Source: Ensifer sp. Root278
GTDB lineage: Bacteria > Pseudomonadota > Alphaproteobacteria > Rhizobiales > Rhizobiaceae
Direction of reading: 5' to 3'
NCBI RefSeq assembly: GCF_001429285.1
Contig: NZ_LMJJ01000001.1
Location: 254,565-318,564, forward strand
Length of the DNA stretch: 64,000 nucleotides
Positions 10,257 to 18,380 of the stretch are shown here, one piece after another. The notes under the pieces were generated by a model. The model was given only the letters and a program-made list of their open reading frames with translations. It had not been told where the DNA came from and searched no databases. The first letter of the stretch is position 1; each line of letters starts with the position of its first letter. The translations under genes were made by a program, and so were the position numbers.

Positions 10257-10889
10257 ATGCCCGAGTTGAAAGATATGATCGGCTTTGCCCTCCTTGCTCT
10301 CGGCATGGTGCTGACGCCGGGGCCGAACATGATCTACCTGATCTCGCGTTCGATCAGCCAGGGGCCGGGCGCCGGATTGATCTCGCTCGGCGGCGTTGCG
10401 CTCGGTTTCGTCGTCTACATGATTTCGGCCGCACTCGGCATCACCGCGCTGCTTCTCGCCGTTCCCTTTGCCTATGATGCGCTGAGAATTGCCGGCGCCG
10501 GCTACCTTCTCTATCTCGCCTGGCAGGCTGTGCGGCCTGGCGGGCGTTCGCCGTTTCAGGTCCGCCATCTGCCGAAGGATGGGCCGAAGAAGCTGTTCGT
10601 CATGGGGTTTCTGACGAGCCTGCTCAATCCCAAGGTGGCGGTGCTCTATCTCTCGTTGCTGCCGCAGTTCATCCGGCCGGAACTCGGCAATGTGCTCGGC
10701 CAGTCGCTGGTCTTCGGGTCGATTCAGATCATGACCAGCGTTACCGTCAACGCGATGATCGCGCTTGCCGCCAGCGGCATCGCGGCCTTCCTCGCCGGGC
10801 GACCGCTGTTCATGGTGGTGCAGCGCTGGGCCATGGGTACGGCGCTTTTCGGCTTCGCGCTGAGCATGGCATCGGAGGCGCGGCGTTAA
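10257..10889 (+). CDS. LysE/RhtB family amino-acid exporter (second copy)
   Basis: Second LysE-type exporter, 210 residues. The signature GMVLTPGPNMIYLISRSISQG is at the N-terminus and GFLTSLLNPKVAVLYLSLLPQF near 120, with about six hydrophobic helices. ATG 10257 is chosen because the conserved MPELKDMIGFALLALG begins there; an upstream ATG at 10227 would add only non-conserved residues. It is divergent from the 9464-10087 exporter and clearly different in sequence, so it is not a recent duplication. Substrate unknown. Confidence 0.82.
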   Translation: MPELKDMIGFALLALGMVLTPGPNMIYLISRSISQGPGAGLISLGGVALGFVVYMISAALGITALLLAVPFAYDALRIAGAGYLLYLAWQAVRPGGRSPFQVRHLPKDGPKKLFVMGFLTSLLNPKVAVLYLSLLPQFIRPELGNVLGQSLVFGSIQIMTSVTVNAMIALAASGIAAFLAGRPLFMVVQRWAMGTALFGFALSMASEARR

Positions 10890-10911
10890 TCCGCGCTTTA
10901 TCGACCAGGGA

Positions 10912-11217
10912 CTATTCGAAGACCGGCCGCATGAAGCTGCGCTCATAGCTGACGATGCAGCGCGTCTTCTCGGCATAGGCGAAGGCTTCCTGGCATTCCG
11001 GATCCGCGGCCATTTCCTGGCGGTAGCTTTCATAGGCCGCAAGGCTCGGAAAGCTGAAGAGCGCGAGCGCGATGTTGTTTGCCCCTTCATGCGGCATGAA
11101 ATAGCCGTGATGCGTGCCGCCGAGACGGTTGACGAGCGGAATCCAGAGCTTGGCATAGTGCTCGAACTCGGCGGCCTTGTAGGGGTCGATGACGTATTTC
11201 AGGTAGCAGGTGATCAT
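10912..11217 (-). CDS. NIPSNAP family protein
   Basis: Small protein of 101 residues with the dimeric alpha-beta barrel pattern of the NIPSNAP family: MITCYLKYVIDPYKAAEFEHYAKLW at the start and IALALFSFPSLAAYESYRQEMAADPE in the centre. Function is not established for bacterial members. The start codon overlaps the stop of the DMT exporter gene by four bases (ATGA), so the two are translationally coupled. A link to that exporter's metabolism is inferred only from this coupling. Confidence 0.75.
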   Translation of the reverse strand: MITCYLKYVIDPYKAAEFEHYAKLWIPLVNRLGGTHHGYFMPHEGANNIALALFSFPSLAAYESYRQEMAADPECQEAFAYAEKTRCIVSYERSFMRPVFE

Positions 11218-12128
11218 GCGGTTCTCCCTTCGCGCTCCCGCTTGATAGAAGAGGGCAGGCGAAGTTTCCAGCCGAGATTCATGCCGGCGGCGGCAATGAG
11301 GATGGCGATCGAGCCGAGGATCTGGATCGGTTGCAACTGATGGCCGAAGGCGATGCGATCGACGACGATGGCGGCGATCGGGTAGACGAAGGAGAGCGCG
11401 CCGGTCATATGCGTCGGCAGTCGCTGGATCGCGCCATAGAGCAGCACATACATCAGCCCCGTGTGGACGATGCCGACCGTGACCAGGATCGACCATTGCG
11501 CGGCACCAGACGGGGCGGGCGCCGCGAGCGCCATCGGCGCCAGCATCAAGGTGCCTGTGATCACCTGGATCAGCGCGATCAGATGCGGCGGCGTACCCTT
11601 GAGCAGCTTCGTCGCGATCGCTGCGATCGCGTAGAAGAAGGCCGCGCCGATCGCCAGCGCAACACCCGTCAGATAGCTTTCCGGCGCGAAGCCGTGGCCG
11701 GGTTTGGCCGAAATGATCGCCAGCATGCCGGCAAACGAGACCGACAGCCAGAAGATCTTGGTGGCCGTGATCTTCTCGCCGAGGAAGAGCGCACCGAGCC
11801 CCAAGAGCATGAAGGGCTGGGTGTTGTAGACCATCGTCGCGATCGAGATCGAGGCGTGGGAATAGGCGGCGAAGAGCAGCAGCCAGTTGACGACGATCGC
11901 GACGCCGCCGACGATCGAAAGCAGCAGCATCCGTCGGCTGAAGTGGCGGCGATCGAACAGACCGAGAAACCAGGCAATGCCGACGAGTGTCACGGCGCCG
12001 AAGACACAGCGCCAGAAGACGACGCTCGTCACCGGCTGCCCCGACTTCAGCACGAACCAGCCGATGGTTCCGGAAATCAGCATCGCGGCTGTCATCTCGA
12101 TGCTGCCGCGTTTGAGTTCGGTATTCAT
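11214..12128 (-). CDS. DMT superfamily (EamA) transporter
   Basis: Inner-membrane exporter of 304 residues with ten predicted helices in two EamA repeats: SGTIGWFVLKSGQPVTSVVFWRC in the first and ALSFVYPIAAIVVDRIAFGHQL in the second. The start MNTELKRGSIEM is preferred to an upstream ATG (12200) because the conserved region begins there. It is divergent from an Lrp-type regulator at 12242, and the gap holds a 20-bp inverted repeat, so Lrp-controlled amino-acid or metabolite export is likely. The actual substrate is unknown. Confidence 0.82.
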   Translation of the reverse strand: MNTELKRGSIEMTAAMLISGTIGWFVLKSGQPVTSVVFWRCVFGAVTLVGIAWFLGLFDRRHFSRRMLLLSIVGGVAIVVNWLLLFAAYSHASISIATMVYNTQPFMLLGLGALFLGEKITATKIFWLSVSFAGMLAIISAKPGHGFAPESYLTGVALAIGAAFFYAIAAIATKLLKGTPPHLIALIQVITGTLMLAPMALAAPAPSGAAQWSILVTVGIVHTGLMYVLLYGAIQRLPTHMTGALSFVYPIAAIVVDRIAFGHQLQPIQILGSIAILIAAAGMNLGWKLRLPSSIKREREGRTA

Positions 12129-12195
12129 GTTCGCCGCTCCATGTTGGTGATCGGAGAATAGCCGGTGCTTGCAGCCTTTCCCATGGATGAACGAA

Positions 12196-12215
12196 GGCAA
12201 TTGTGTTATATTGCC
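12196..12215. promoter_or_regulatory. Inverted repeat between exporter and Lrp gene, candidate Lrp operator
   Basis: GGCAAT and ATTGCC arms flank an 8-base AT-rich centre, located between the divergent EamA exporter and Lrp/AsnC genes. Lrp-type regulators usually bind AT-rich imperfect palindromes beside their own gene. No binding data exist here, so assignment rests on position and symmetry. Confidence 0.5.
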
Positions 12216-12241
12216 TAATTATCGAAGTTCTGTTCGTTACT

Positions 12242-12697
12242 ATGACTTATGGTGCCGTGATGCTGGACGAGATTGACCGACGGATCCTAGACATTCTGGC
12301 AGCCAATGCCCGGGTATCGCTGAAGGAGCTGGCGCAGGAGGCAGGCCTTTCCTCGCCGAGTGCTGCGGATCGTCTGCGCAAGCTGGAAGAGCGCGGCGTT
12401 CTCGATGGCTTCACCATCGCCCTCAATCCCCAGAAGGTCGGCTATCCCCTGCAGGCGGTCATCCGCGTGCGGCCGATGCCGGGCATGCTGCACATCGTTG
12501 AGCGGCTGATCCAGGACACGCCCGAAATCGTAGAATGCGACAAGGTCACCGGCGACGATTGCTTCATCGCCAAGCTCTTCGTGCGCGACATGGCGCAGCT
12601 CGACACGATCCTCGACCGGATCGCCGAGAAGGCGCAGACCAACACTTCGATCGTCAAGTCGTCGCCGGTCAAGCGCCGCTTGCCGCCGTTAATTTAA
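12242..12697 (+). CDS. Lrp/AsnC family transcriptional regulator
   Basis: Cytoplasmic regulator of about 151 residues. An N-terminal winged helix (MLDEIDRRILDILAANARVSLKELA, with recognition-helix region GLSSPSAADRLRKLEERGVL) is followed by a C-terminal RAM ligand-binding domain (VIRVRPMPGMLHIVERLI; VTGDDCFIAKLFVRDM). No clear ribosome site precedes either ATG 12242 or ATG 12260; the latter begins at the conserved MLDEID, and the message may be leaderless. It is divergent from an EamA exporter, the usual arrangement for Lrp-controlled efflux. The ligand is probably an amino acid but is not determinable here. Confidence 0.85.
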   Translation: MTYGAVMLDEIDRRILDILAANARVSLKELAQEAGLSSPSAADRLRKLEERGVLDGFTIALNPQKVGYPLQAVIRVRPMPGMLHIVERLIQDTPEIVECDKVTGDDCFIAKLFVRDMAQLDTILDRIAEKAQTNTSIVKSSPVKRRLPPLI

Positions 12698-12804
12698 GAG
12701 AGCAATTCCAGGAAAAGTGTGAAGCGGTTTTCCGTCCGGAATTGCGTAGACGAGAGCAATTCCAGGAAAAGTGTGAGGCGGTTTTCCGTCCGGAATTGCG
12801 TAGA
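12698..12804. repeat. Tandem pair of 53-bp palindromic elements
   Basis: Two 53-bp copies (12698-12750 and 12752-12804) differ at one base and are separated by a single C. Each folds as GCAATTCC...GGAATTGC with an inner GGAAAA...TTTTCC arm. The pair fills the entire gap between the converging lrp and dut genes; the dut stop codon begins at the next base. Related elements, sharing the AAAAGTGTG...CGGTTTTCCG core, lie at 31054 and 57758. It could serve as a two-way terminator. Confidence 0.85.
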
Positions 12805-13278
12805 TTAAACCCCGGTCGAGCCGAAGCCGCCGGCGCCGCGCGTCGTCTCGCTGGCATTGTCGCTCTCGCGGACAGTCACCTGCGTGACCGGCGCGATCAC
12901 CATCTGGGCAATGCGCATGCCGCGCTCGATGATGAAGTCTTCGTCAGCGAGATTGATGAGCAGCACCTTCACCTCGCCGCGATAGTCGCTGTCGATGGTG
13001 CCGGGTGTGTTGAGGCAGGTGATGCCGTGCTTGAAGGCGAGGCCCGAGCGCGGGCGGATCTGCGCTTCATAGCCCACGGGAACCTCGAAGATGAAGCCGG
13101 TCGGAACGAGGGCGCGTTTGCCCGGGGTGAGCATGAGCGGCCGATCGCCGGGAACGGCTGCGCGCAGATCCATGCCGGCGGCGCCTGCCGTCTCATAGGC
13201 GGGCAACTCGAGGCCTTCGCCATGCGGCAGGCGAACAAGGTTGAGGGTCGGGCGGGATTCGGATGGGTGCGTGCTCAT
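12805..13278 (-). CDS. dut: Deoxyuridine 5'-triphosphate nucleotidohydrolase (dUTPase)
   Basis: Hydrolyses dUTP to dUMP and PPi, keeping uracil out of DNA and feeding thymidylate synthesis. The 157 residues match trimeric dUTPases, with the five motifs in order: [36 protein letters not shown] (motifs 2 and 3), [10 protein letters not shown] (motif 4) and the C-terminal [10 protein letters not shown] (motif 5). ATG 13278 is preferred since the upstream extension is unlike the family. In other rhizobia dut lies near coaBC; here coaBC is 28 kb away. Confidence 0.93.
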   Translation of the reverse strand: MSTHPSESRPTLNLVRLPHGEGLELPAYETAGAAGMDLRAAVPGDRPLMLTPGKRALVPTGFIFEVPVGYEAQIRPRSGLAFKHGITCLNTPGTIDSDYRGEVKVLLINLADEDFIIERGMRIAQMVIAPVTQVTVRESDNASETTRGAGGFGSTGV

Positions 13279-13369
13279 GACCGCATAAGCCGGGCGGCGG
13301 GCGCCTCGGTCAATTGCATAATCGGGGCCGAGCCTGTAAAGGACGCGGCAACTCACAGGATTCTACGAC

Positions 13370-14953
13370 ATGGCTGAAACTCTCGCCGAGGCGGTCTCCC
13401 GCCGCCGCACATTTGCGATTATCGCCCACCCGGACGCCGGTAAGACCACGCTCACCGAAAAATTGCTGCTGTTCGGCGGCGCCATCCAGCTCGCCGGCGA
13501 GGTCAAGGCCAAGAAGGATCGGATCCAGACCCGTTCGGACTGGATGAAGATCGAGCGCGAGCGCGGCATCTCGGTCGTCACCTCGGTGATGACCTTCGAA
13601 TATGGCGGCAACGTCTTCAACATTCTCGATACGCCCGGTCACGAAGACTTCGCCGACGACACCTACCGCACGCTGACGGCGGTGGATGCCGCGGTCATGG
13701 TCATCGACGCCGCCAAGGGTATCGAGCCGCGCACGCTGAAGCTTTTCGAAGTCTGCCGCATGCGCGATATTCCGATCATCACCTTCGTCAACAAGATGGA
13801 CCGCGAAAGCCGCGATCCCTTCGAGATCCTGGACGAGGTCGAGGAAAAGCTGGCGCTCGACTGCGCGCCCGTCACCTGGCCGATCGGCCGCTCGAAGACC
13901 TTCTGCGGCTCCTACAATCTCGCCCACGACACCGTGCGCGGCTCCGACACGCAGGAAATCCCGACCAAAGTCAACGGTCCGGAGATGGCCTCCCATCGCC
14001 TGCCGGAAAACGAGCGCGACGTCTTCACCGACGAGCTGACGCTGGCGATCGAGGCCTGCAAGCCCTTCGACAAGAAGGCTTTCCTCGAAGGTCACCTGAC
14101 GCCGGTGTTCTTCGGTTCGGCGCTGCGCAACTTCGGTGTGCGCGATCTCATCAACGCGCTCGGCGACATCGCACCGCCGCCGCGTGACCAGGTGGCCGAT
14201 ATCCGCACCGTGCACGCCACCGACGACAAGATGACGGCCTTCGTCTTCAAGATCCAGGCCAACATGGACCCGAACCATCGCGACCGTATCGCCTTTGCCC
14301 GCGTCTGCTCCGGCAAGCTGGAGCGCGGCATGAAGGCGCGGCTGTCGCGCACCGGCAAGCAGTTGGGCCTCAGTGCCCCGCAGTTCTTCTTCGCGTCGCA
14401 GCGCCAGCTCGCCGACACCGCCTATGCCGGCGACGTCGTCGGTATCCCCAACCACGGCACGCTCCGGATCGGCGACACGCTGACCGAGGGCGAGTCGCTG
14501 GTGTTCCAGGGCGTGCCGAATTTTTCGCCGGAAATCCTGCGCCGCGTGCGTCTGGAAGATGCAATGAAGGCCAAGAAGCTGAAGGAAGCGCTGCAGCAGA
14601 TGGCGGAAGAGGGCGTCGTGCAGCTCTTCTCGCCCGAAGACGGCTCGCCGGCAATCGTCGGCGTCGTCGGCGCGCTGCAGCTCGACGTGTTGAAGGAGCG
14701 CCTCAGCGCCGAATACGGCCTGCCGGTTTCCTTCGAAATGTCGCGCTTCTCGGTCTGCCGCTGGATCTCGGCTGATCAGCCTGCCGAACTCGACAAGTTC
14801 GTCACGGCCCGTCGCGGCGACATCGCCCGCGACCTCGATGGCGACCCGGTGTTCCTGGCGCAGGACAGCTTCTCGCTGCGCTACGAGGCGGAACGCTATC
14901 CGGCGATTAAGATGGTCGCGATCAAGGAGTATCACGTCGCCAAGGCGGCGTGA
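13370..14953 (+). CDS. prfC: Peptide chain release factor 3
   Basis: GTPase of 527 residues that recycles RF1/RF2 from the ribosome after termination. The translational GTPase motifs are all seen: G1 AHPDAGKTTLTEK (about 19-31), G2 area ERERGISVVTSVM, G3 DTPGHEDF (about 85) and G4 NKMDRESRD (about 140). The RF3 C-terminal domain includes the region around FVTARRGDIARDLDG. Length equals that of E. coli RF3 (529). It is divergent from dut and followed by a strong terminator at 14966. Confidence 0.95.
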   Translation: MAETLAEAVSRRRTFAIIAHPDAGKTTLTEKLLLFGGAIQLAGEVKAKKDRIQTRSDWMKIERERGISVVTSVMTFEYGGNVFNILDTPGHEDFADDTYRTLTAVDAAVMVIDAAKGIEPRTLKLFEVCRMRDIPIITFVNKMDRESRDPFEILDEVEEKLALDCAPVTWPIGRSKTFCGSYNLAHDTVRGSDTQEIPTKVNGPEMASHRLPENERDVFTDELTLAIEACKPFDKKAFLEGHLTPVFFGSALRNFGVRDLINALGDIAPPPRDQVADIRTVHATDDKMTAFVFKIQANMDPNHRDRIAFARVCSGKLERGMKARLSRTGKQLGLSAPQFFFASQRQLADTAYAGDVVGIPNHGTLRIGDTLTEGESLVFQGVPNFSPEILRRVRLEDAMKAKKLKEALQQMAEEGVVQLFSPEDGSPAIVGVVGALQLDVLKERLSAEYGLPVSFEMSRFSVCRWISADQPAELDKFVTARRGDIARDLDGDPVFLAQDSFSLRYEAERYPAIKMVAIKEYHVAKAA

Positions 14954-14965
14954 TCGATTTCTCGT

Positions 14966-14996
14966 CCGGCCGGTGCCTGAGGCATCGGCCGGTTTT
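14966..14996 (+). terminator. Rho-independent terminator after prfC
   Basis: CCGGCCG...CGGCCGG stem continuing inward with TGCC/GGCA, a three-base loop, and TTTT immediately after. Placed 12 bases downstream of the prfC stop. Confidence 0.8.
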
Positions 14997-15030
14997 CCGG
15001 CGCCTGCCGCGCCGTGTCGGAACGACTTCC

Positions 15031-15729
15031 CTAAATCGAAAAATCGAAACGCGGTGACGAGCGATCCAGCATGGCCATGCTCGGGCGAGTGCTCCAAGCT
15101 GCAGAGATCGCTTCCGAAAGCGCAGTCATCAAACGCGCGACGTCCTCTCGCGCCGTTTCGTGCATGGCTTCGGCAACGATCAGCGCATGCGCCGTCTGCG
15201 GCCGGATCGCCGAATGGCCGCTCTGCCGGTTGGTCCAGCGCCGGGCATGGGCCCGTCCTTCGGCATCCGCGAAGATCACTTCGCCGGGTTCCGGGTTTTC
15301 CGTTTCGTCTGCGAAGGTCAGATAGGTCTCGTTGCCGACCGCGCGGCGGACGTGCAGAAAATCGCTGACGTTCGAAAGGTCGAAGACCGCGATGGGAATC
15401 GCGGAGGCGAGCGAGGCGGCGTTGCACAGATCGATCAGCGGATGGATCGCCGGCAGGCTGCCTTCTTTCCGGAAGCGCCGGAGCAGCGCCTCGGAGGCGG
15501 AGCGATACTGTGTCGGCTTCAGCCCCATCCTGGCAAAGGTTCGGCGCCATGCCTGGATTTCCGGCAGATCGCTTTCCGATCCGGCGCCGAGGCGGTCCTC
15601 TGCGATCGCCTGGAAGCGGCGAACATGGTCCTCGACCGAAACTTCGCTGCGTACGTTGTCGATGAAGAGTGCGCCGACGTTGAGCTCCGGGAAGTCGCGC
15701 CAGATATCGTCTGCGTGTTGGAAGTGCAT
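15031..15729 (-). CDS. B3/B4 tRNA-binding domain protein
   Basis: Stand-alone protein of about 232 residues resembling the B3/B4 domain found in the phenylalanyl-tRNA synthetase beta chain. Indicators are the central AWRRTFARMGLKPTQYRSASEALLRR, followed by AIHPLIDLCNAASLASAIPIAVFDL and a C-terminal DxE/GEVIFADA stretch. Free B3/B4 proteins have been proposed to act in editing mischarged tRNA, but no function is settled. ATG 15729 is favoured because GAGGG lies about ten bases upstream; another ATG at 15756 is possible. It is followed on the same strand by nothing closer than the prfC terminator. Confidence 0.75.
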   Translation of the reverse strand: MHFQHADDIWRDFPELNVGALFIDNVRSEVSVEDHVRRFQAIAEDRLGAGSESDLPEIQAWRRTFARMGLKPTQYRSASEALLRRFRKEGSLPAIHPLIDLCNAASLASAIPIAVFDLSNVSDFLHVRRAVGNETYLTFADETENPEPGEVIFADAEGRAHARRWTNRQSGHSAIRPQTAHALIVAEAMHETAREDVARLMTALSEAISAAWSTRPSMAMLDRSSPRFDFSI

Positions 15730-15762
15730 GGAGGCCCTCGGATTAGATGCGTTCATTCTGGC

Positions 15763-16680
15763 TCAAGCCTTCCCTGCCTGAAAGGCGCGCGCTGTCCTTC
15801 GGCTGGCGCGGATCTGGGGCACGGTCAGGCCAAGTACGGCGGCGAGCACGCAGCCGATCCCAAGCAACTGATGGGTGCCGACCGGTTCGCCGAGCAGAAG
15901 AAAGGCAAAGAGCACGGCAGAGACAGGCGCCAGCGCCGTGAAGACGGAAGCCTCGGTGCCGCTCACCCTTGCGGAGCCGGCATACCAGAGCACGAAGCCC
16001 ACCACCGTCGGAATGAGCGCATAGTAGAGAACCGCAACGATCGCGCCCTTGTCGATCCGTGCGGCCGAAGGTGCCTCGAAGAGCGCGGGGATGAGGGCGA
16101 CGGCGAGGCCGAGACCTGCCATCAGCGTCGAAAGGGCAAGCGGAGAGATCTCGGCCCTGACGCGCTTGTTGATGAGGATGAACAGGCCCTCGCAGATGAC
16201 GGCGCCGAAGATGAGGGCGATGCCGAACGGGGAGTGCGCGGCGCCTTCGCCGGGCTTGAAGACGATGGTAAGCACGCCGGCAGCGGCGAGCACGATCGCC
16301 GCAAGCATCCGGCGGTCGGGGCGCTCGCCGAGAAGCAGGATGGCGATTGCGGCGGAAACGATCGGCAGGGTCCCGATCACCACGCCTGCGTCGGTTGCGG
16401 ACGTCAGGCTCAGGCCGGCGATCAGCAGGGTGGTGTAGCCGACGCTACCGGCACCCGCCTGGGCGATGAGGATCAGCCAGTCGCGCCACCCGAGTTTCGG
16501 CCAGGGCGTCTTGGTCAGTCGCATCAAGAGCAGGAACAGCGGGAAGGCGATGGCGAAGCGCAGAGCTGTCGCGGTGAAGGGCGCAAGCCCGGCGGCAATG
16601 ATCTTGCTGGCGATCACCGTGCTGCCGACGAGGATCATCGCCAGCGACAGATAGAGATAGCCCTGAAATTTTTCCGACAT
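15763..16680 (-). CDS. DMT superfamily (EamA/RhaT-like) transporter
   Basis: Predicted ten-helix inner-membrane transporter of 305 residues with two EamA repeats (YLYLSLAMILVGSTVIASKIIAAG in the first; ALAPVSAVLFAFLLLGEPVGTHQLLGIGCVLAAV in the second). ATG 16680 is chosen because homology starts at MSEKFQGY; the longer reading to 16728 is not family-like. It lies upstream of the B3/B4 gene and downstream of an AraC regulator, all on the minus strand. The substrate is unknown; regulation by the neighbouring AraC protein is plausible but unproven. Confidence 0.8.
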   Translation of the reverse strand: MSEKFQGYLYLSLAMILVGSTVIASKIIAAGLAPFTATALRFAIAFPLFLLLMRLTKTPWPKLGWRDWLILIAQAGAGSVGYTTLLIAGLSLTSATDAGVVIGTLPIVSAAIAILLLGERPDRRMLAAIVLAAAGVLTIVFKPGEGAAHSPFGIALIFGAVICEGLFILINKRVRAEISPLALSTLMAGLGLAVALIPALFEAPSAARIDKGAIVAVLYYALIPTVVGFVLWYAGSARVSGTEASVFTALAPVSAVLFAFLLLGEPVGTHQLLGIGCVLAAVLGLTVPQIRASRRTARAFQAGKA

Positions 16681-16770
16681 GTCCGTTCTCCGTTGCAGTG
16701 CCGCGCTGTCGATGCGCAGGTTGAGCAATGCGCCGGAGGGGGAGACGGGTCTTGAACGGAATTGCGGGTG

Positions 16771-17577
16771 TTACTTCCTGGCCTCGGCATAGGTGCCGGG
16801 CGAGAGGCCGTATTTGCTGACGAAGACGCGCGTCATGTGGCTCTGGTCGGCAAAGCCGGCCGCGAATGCGGCCTCTGCCAGCGGTGTGCCTGCGCCGATC
16901 AGTCGGCGGGCGAGATCGATGCGGCGCTGGACGATATAGGCATGCGGCGTCAGGCCGACCGCTTTCGCGAAGTTGCGCACCAGCTGGAAGCGGCTGAGCC
17001 TCGCCTCGGCGGCGAGGTCGGTAAGCGTGATCGTCGCCGTCGGATCGTCGTCGATCATCGTTTTTGCAGCGGTGACGGTTGCCGGCCTTTCGTGATGCTG
17101 GGGTTTCCCGGTGCCAAGAACGTTCGCAAGCAGCAGCAGAAGCTGCTCCTCGCGCCGGATCGTCTCATCCTCTGCTTCGGGACCGGTGATCGCCGTGAAC
17201 AGTGCCCGGAACTGGTTTGCCGCTTCGGCGTCCTTAAAAGCCGGTGAGGCAAATTCTCCAGCGTCCGAGCGGCCCTGGCTGATATCCGCGGCGGCGGTGG
17301 CAATGACGGAAGGATCGAAATAGAGTATGCGCCAGGAACGGCCGGCGTCACCGATCGGTGCGCCGTCGTGCACCTCGCCGGGGTTGACGGTGATCATGTC
17401 GCCGGCGCCGGCCTCGACCATGCCGCGGCCGCTGAGCGATTTCTGTGCGCCCTGGTAGATGAGGCCGATGCCGAACTGGTCGTGGGTATGGCGGGCGAAG
17501 GAATGGCGCGTTTCCGCCTCCACCGCGTCAATGCCCGCGGTAGCGCTGCGCAGCATCCTGAACTGACCCTTTGCCAT
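16771..17577 (-). CDS. AraC family transcriptional regulator
   Basis: Regulator of 268 residues. The N-terminal cupin-like ligand domain (HSFARHTHDQFGIGLIYQG, TVNPGEVHDGAPIGD) is followed by a C-terminal double helix-turn-helix, with LTDLAAEARLSRFQLVRNFAKAVGLTPHAYIVQRRIDLARRLI as helix-turn-helix one and FADQSHMTRVFVSKYGLSPGTY as the second. This layout is common in regulators paired with amino-acid or drug exporters. The exporter at 15763 lies 90 bases downstream on the same strand, so they may form one unit. It is divergent from nasT. Confidence 0.85.
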   Translation of the reverse strand: MAKGQFRMLRSATAGIDAVEAETRHSFARHTHDQFGIGLIYQGAQKSLSGRGMVEAGAGDMITVNPGEVHDGAPIGDAGRSWRILYFDPSVIATAAADISQGRSDAGEFASPAFKDAEAANQFRALFTAITGPEAEDETIRREEQLLLLLANVLGTGKPQHHERPATVTAAKTMIDDDPTATITLTDLAAEARLSRFQLVRNFAKAVGLTPHAYIVQRRIDLARRLIGAGTPLAEAAFAAGFADQSHMTRVFVSKYGLSPGTYAEARK

Positions 17578-17754
17578 CCGCGCGCCGCTCCTTTTACTAC
17601 GACGTCTTTTACATCGTCCGACCGCATCCCGCTATCGTCCTCAACCTCGCCCAATCGATTGGCGTTTCGCCTAAATTTTATGCATCTAATACAAATGTCA
17701 AAACATTAGGCAAATCCTGTTGCGAAAAATGCTGCGCTGCATCATGATCGAGCG

Positions 17755-18342
17755 ATGACGCACCGGGACCTCACCATTCTCGTGATTGACGAGAACGCCA
17801 TCCGCGCCTCGATCATCGAGGAAGGCTTGCATGAGGCCGGTCATCGCAAGGTCACAGTCATTCACGAGGTCCAGGGCGTCGCGCGCGCCATCGACACGCT
17901 CAGGCCCGATGTCATCGTCATCGATATCGAAAACCCCAACCGCGACATGATGGAGCATCTGTTCCAGCTCACCCGCACCGTCGGGCGGCCGATCGCCATG
18001 TTCGTCGACCGCTCCGATACGGCGTCGATAGAGGCGGCGGTGGAGGCGGGCGTCTCCGCCTATGTGGTCGACGGGCTGAAGAAGGAACGCGTCAAACCGA
18101 TCCTCGACATGGCCGTCAGCCGCTTTAATGCCTTCAGCCGGCTGCAGCGCGAGCTCGCCGATGCGAAATCGGCGCTGGAAGAGCGAAAGGTGATCGAGCG
18201 CGCCAAGGGCATCCTGATGAAGATGCGCGGGCTTTCAGAGGACGAGGCCTTCGCACTGCTGCGCCAGACGGCGATGAACGAAAAGAAGAAGATGTCGGAG
18301 ATCGCGCAGAGCGTGGTGACGGCCGCGGGCCTGCTGATGTGA
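17755..18342 (+). CDS. nasT: Nitrate-responsive ANTAR antiterminator NasT
   Basis: RNA-binding antiterminator of 195 residues for nitrate assimilation. The N-terminal receiver-like domain begins LTILVIDENAIRAS, with Asp57 in VIVIDIEN at the phosphoacceptor-like place; NasT receivers are mostly not controlled by a kinase. A coiled linker leads to a C-terminal ANTAR domain (about 140-188) reading ERAKGILMKMRGLSEDEAF, EKKKMSEIAQSVV. In characterised systems NasS sequesters NasT without nitrate, and free NasT binds a leader-RNA hairpin and prevents termination. Its stop overlaps an ATG of the nasS frame. The likely target is the leader at 19863-20000. Confidence 0.9.
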   Translation: MTHRDLTILVIDENAIRASIIEEGLHEAGHRKVTVIHEVQGVARAIDTLRPDVIVIDIENPNRDMMEHLFQLTRTVGRPIAMFVDRSDTASIEAAVEAGVSAYVVDGLKKERVKPILDMAVSRFNAFSRLQRELADAKSALEERKVIERAKGILMKMRGLSEDEAFALLRQTAMNEKKKMSEIAQSVVTAAGLLM

Positions 18343-18380
18343 GAGCGCGGTTTCCGATGCTGTCGGAAGGAGACACCGGA

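Noticed and set aside
12698-12804. A CRISPR array
   Set aside because: There are only two copies, separated by one base, with no spacers and no cas genes.
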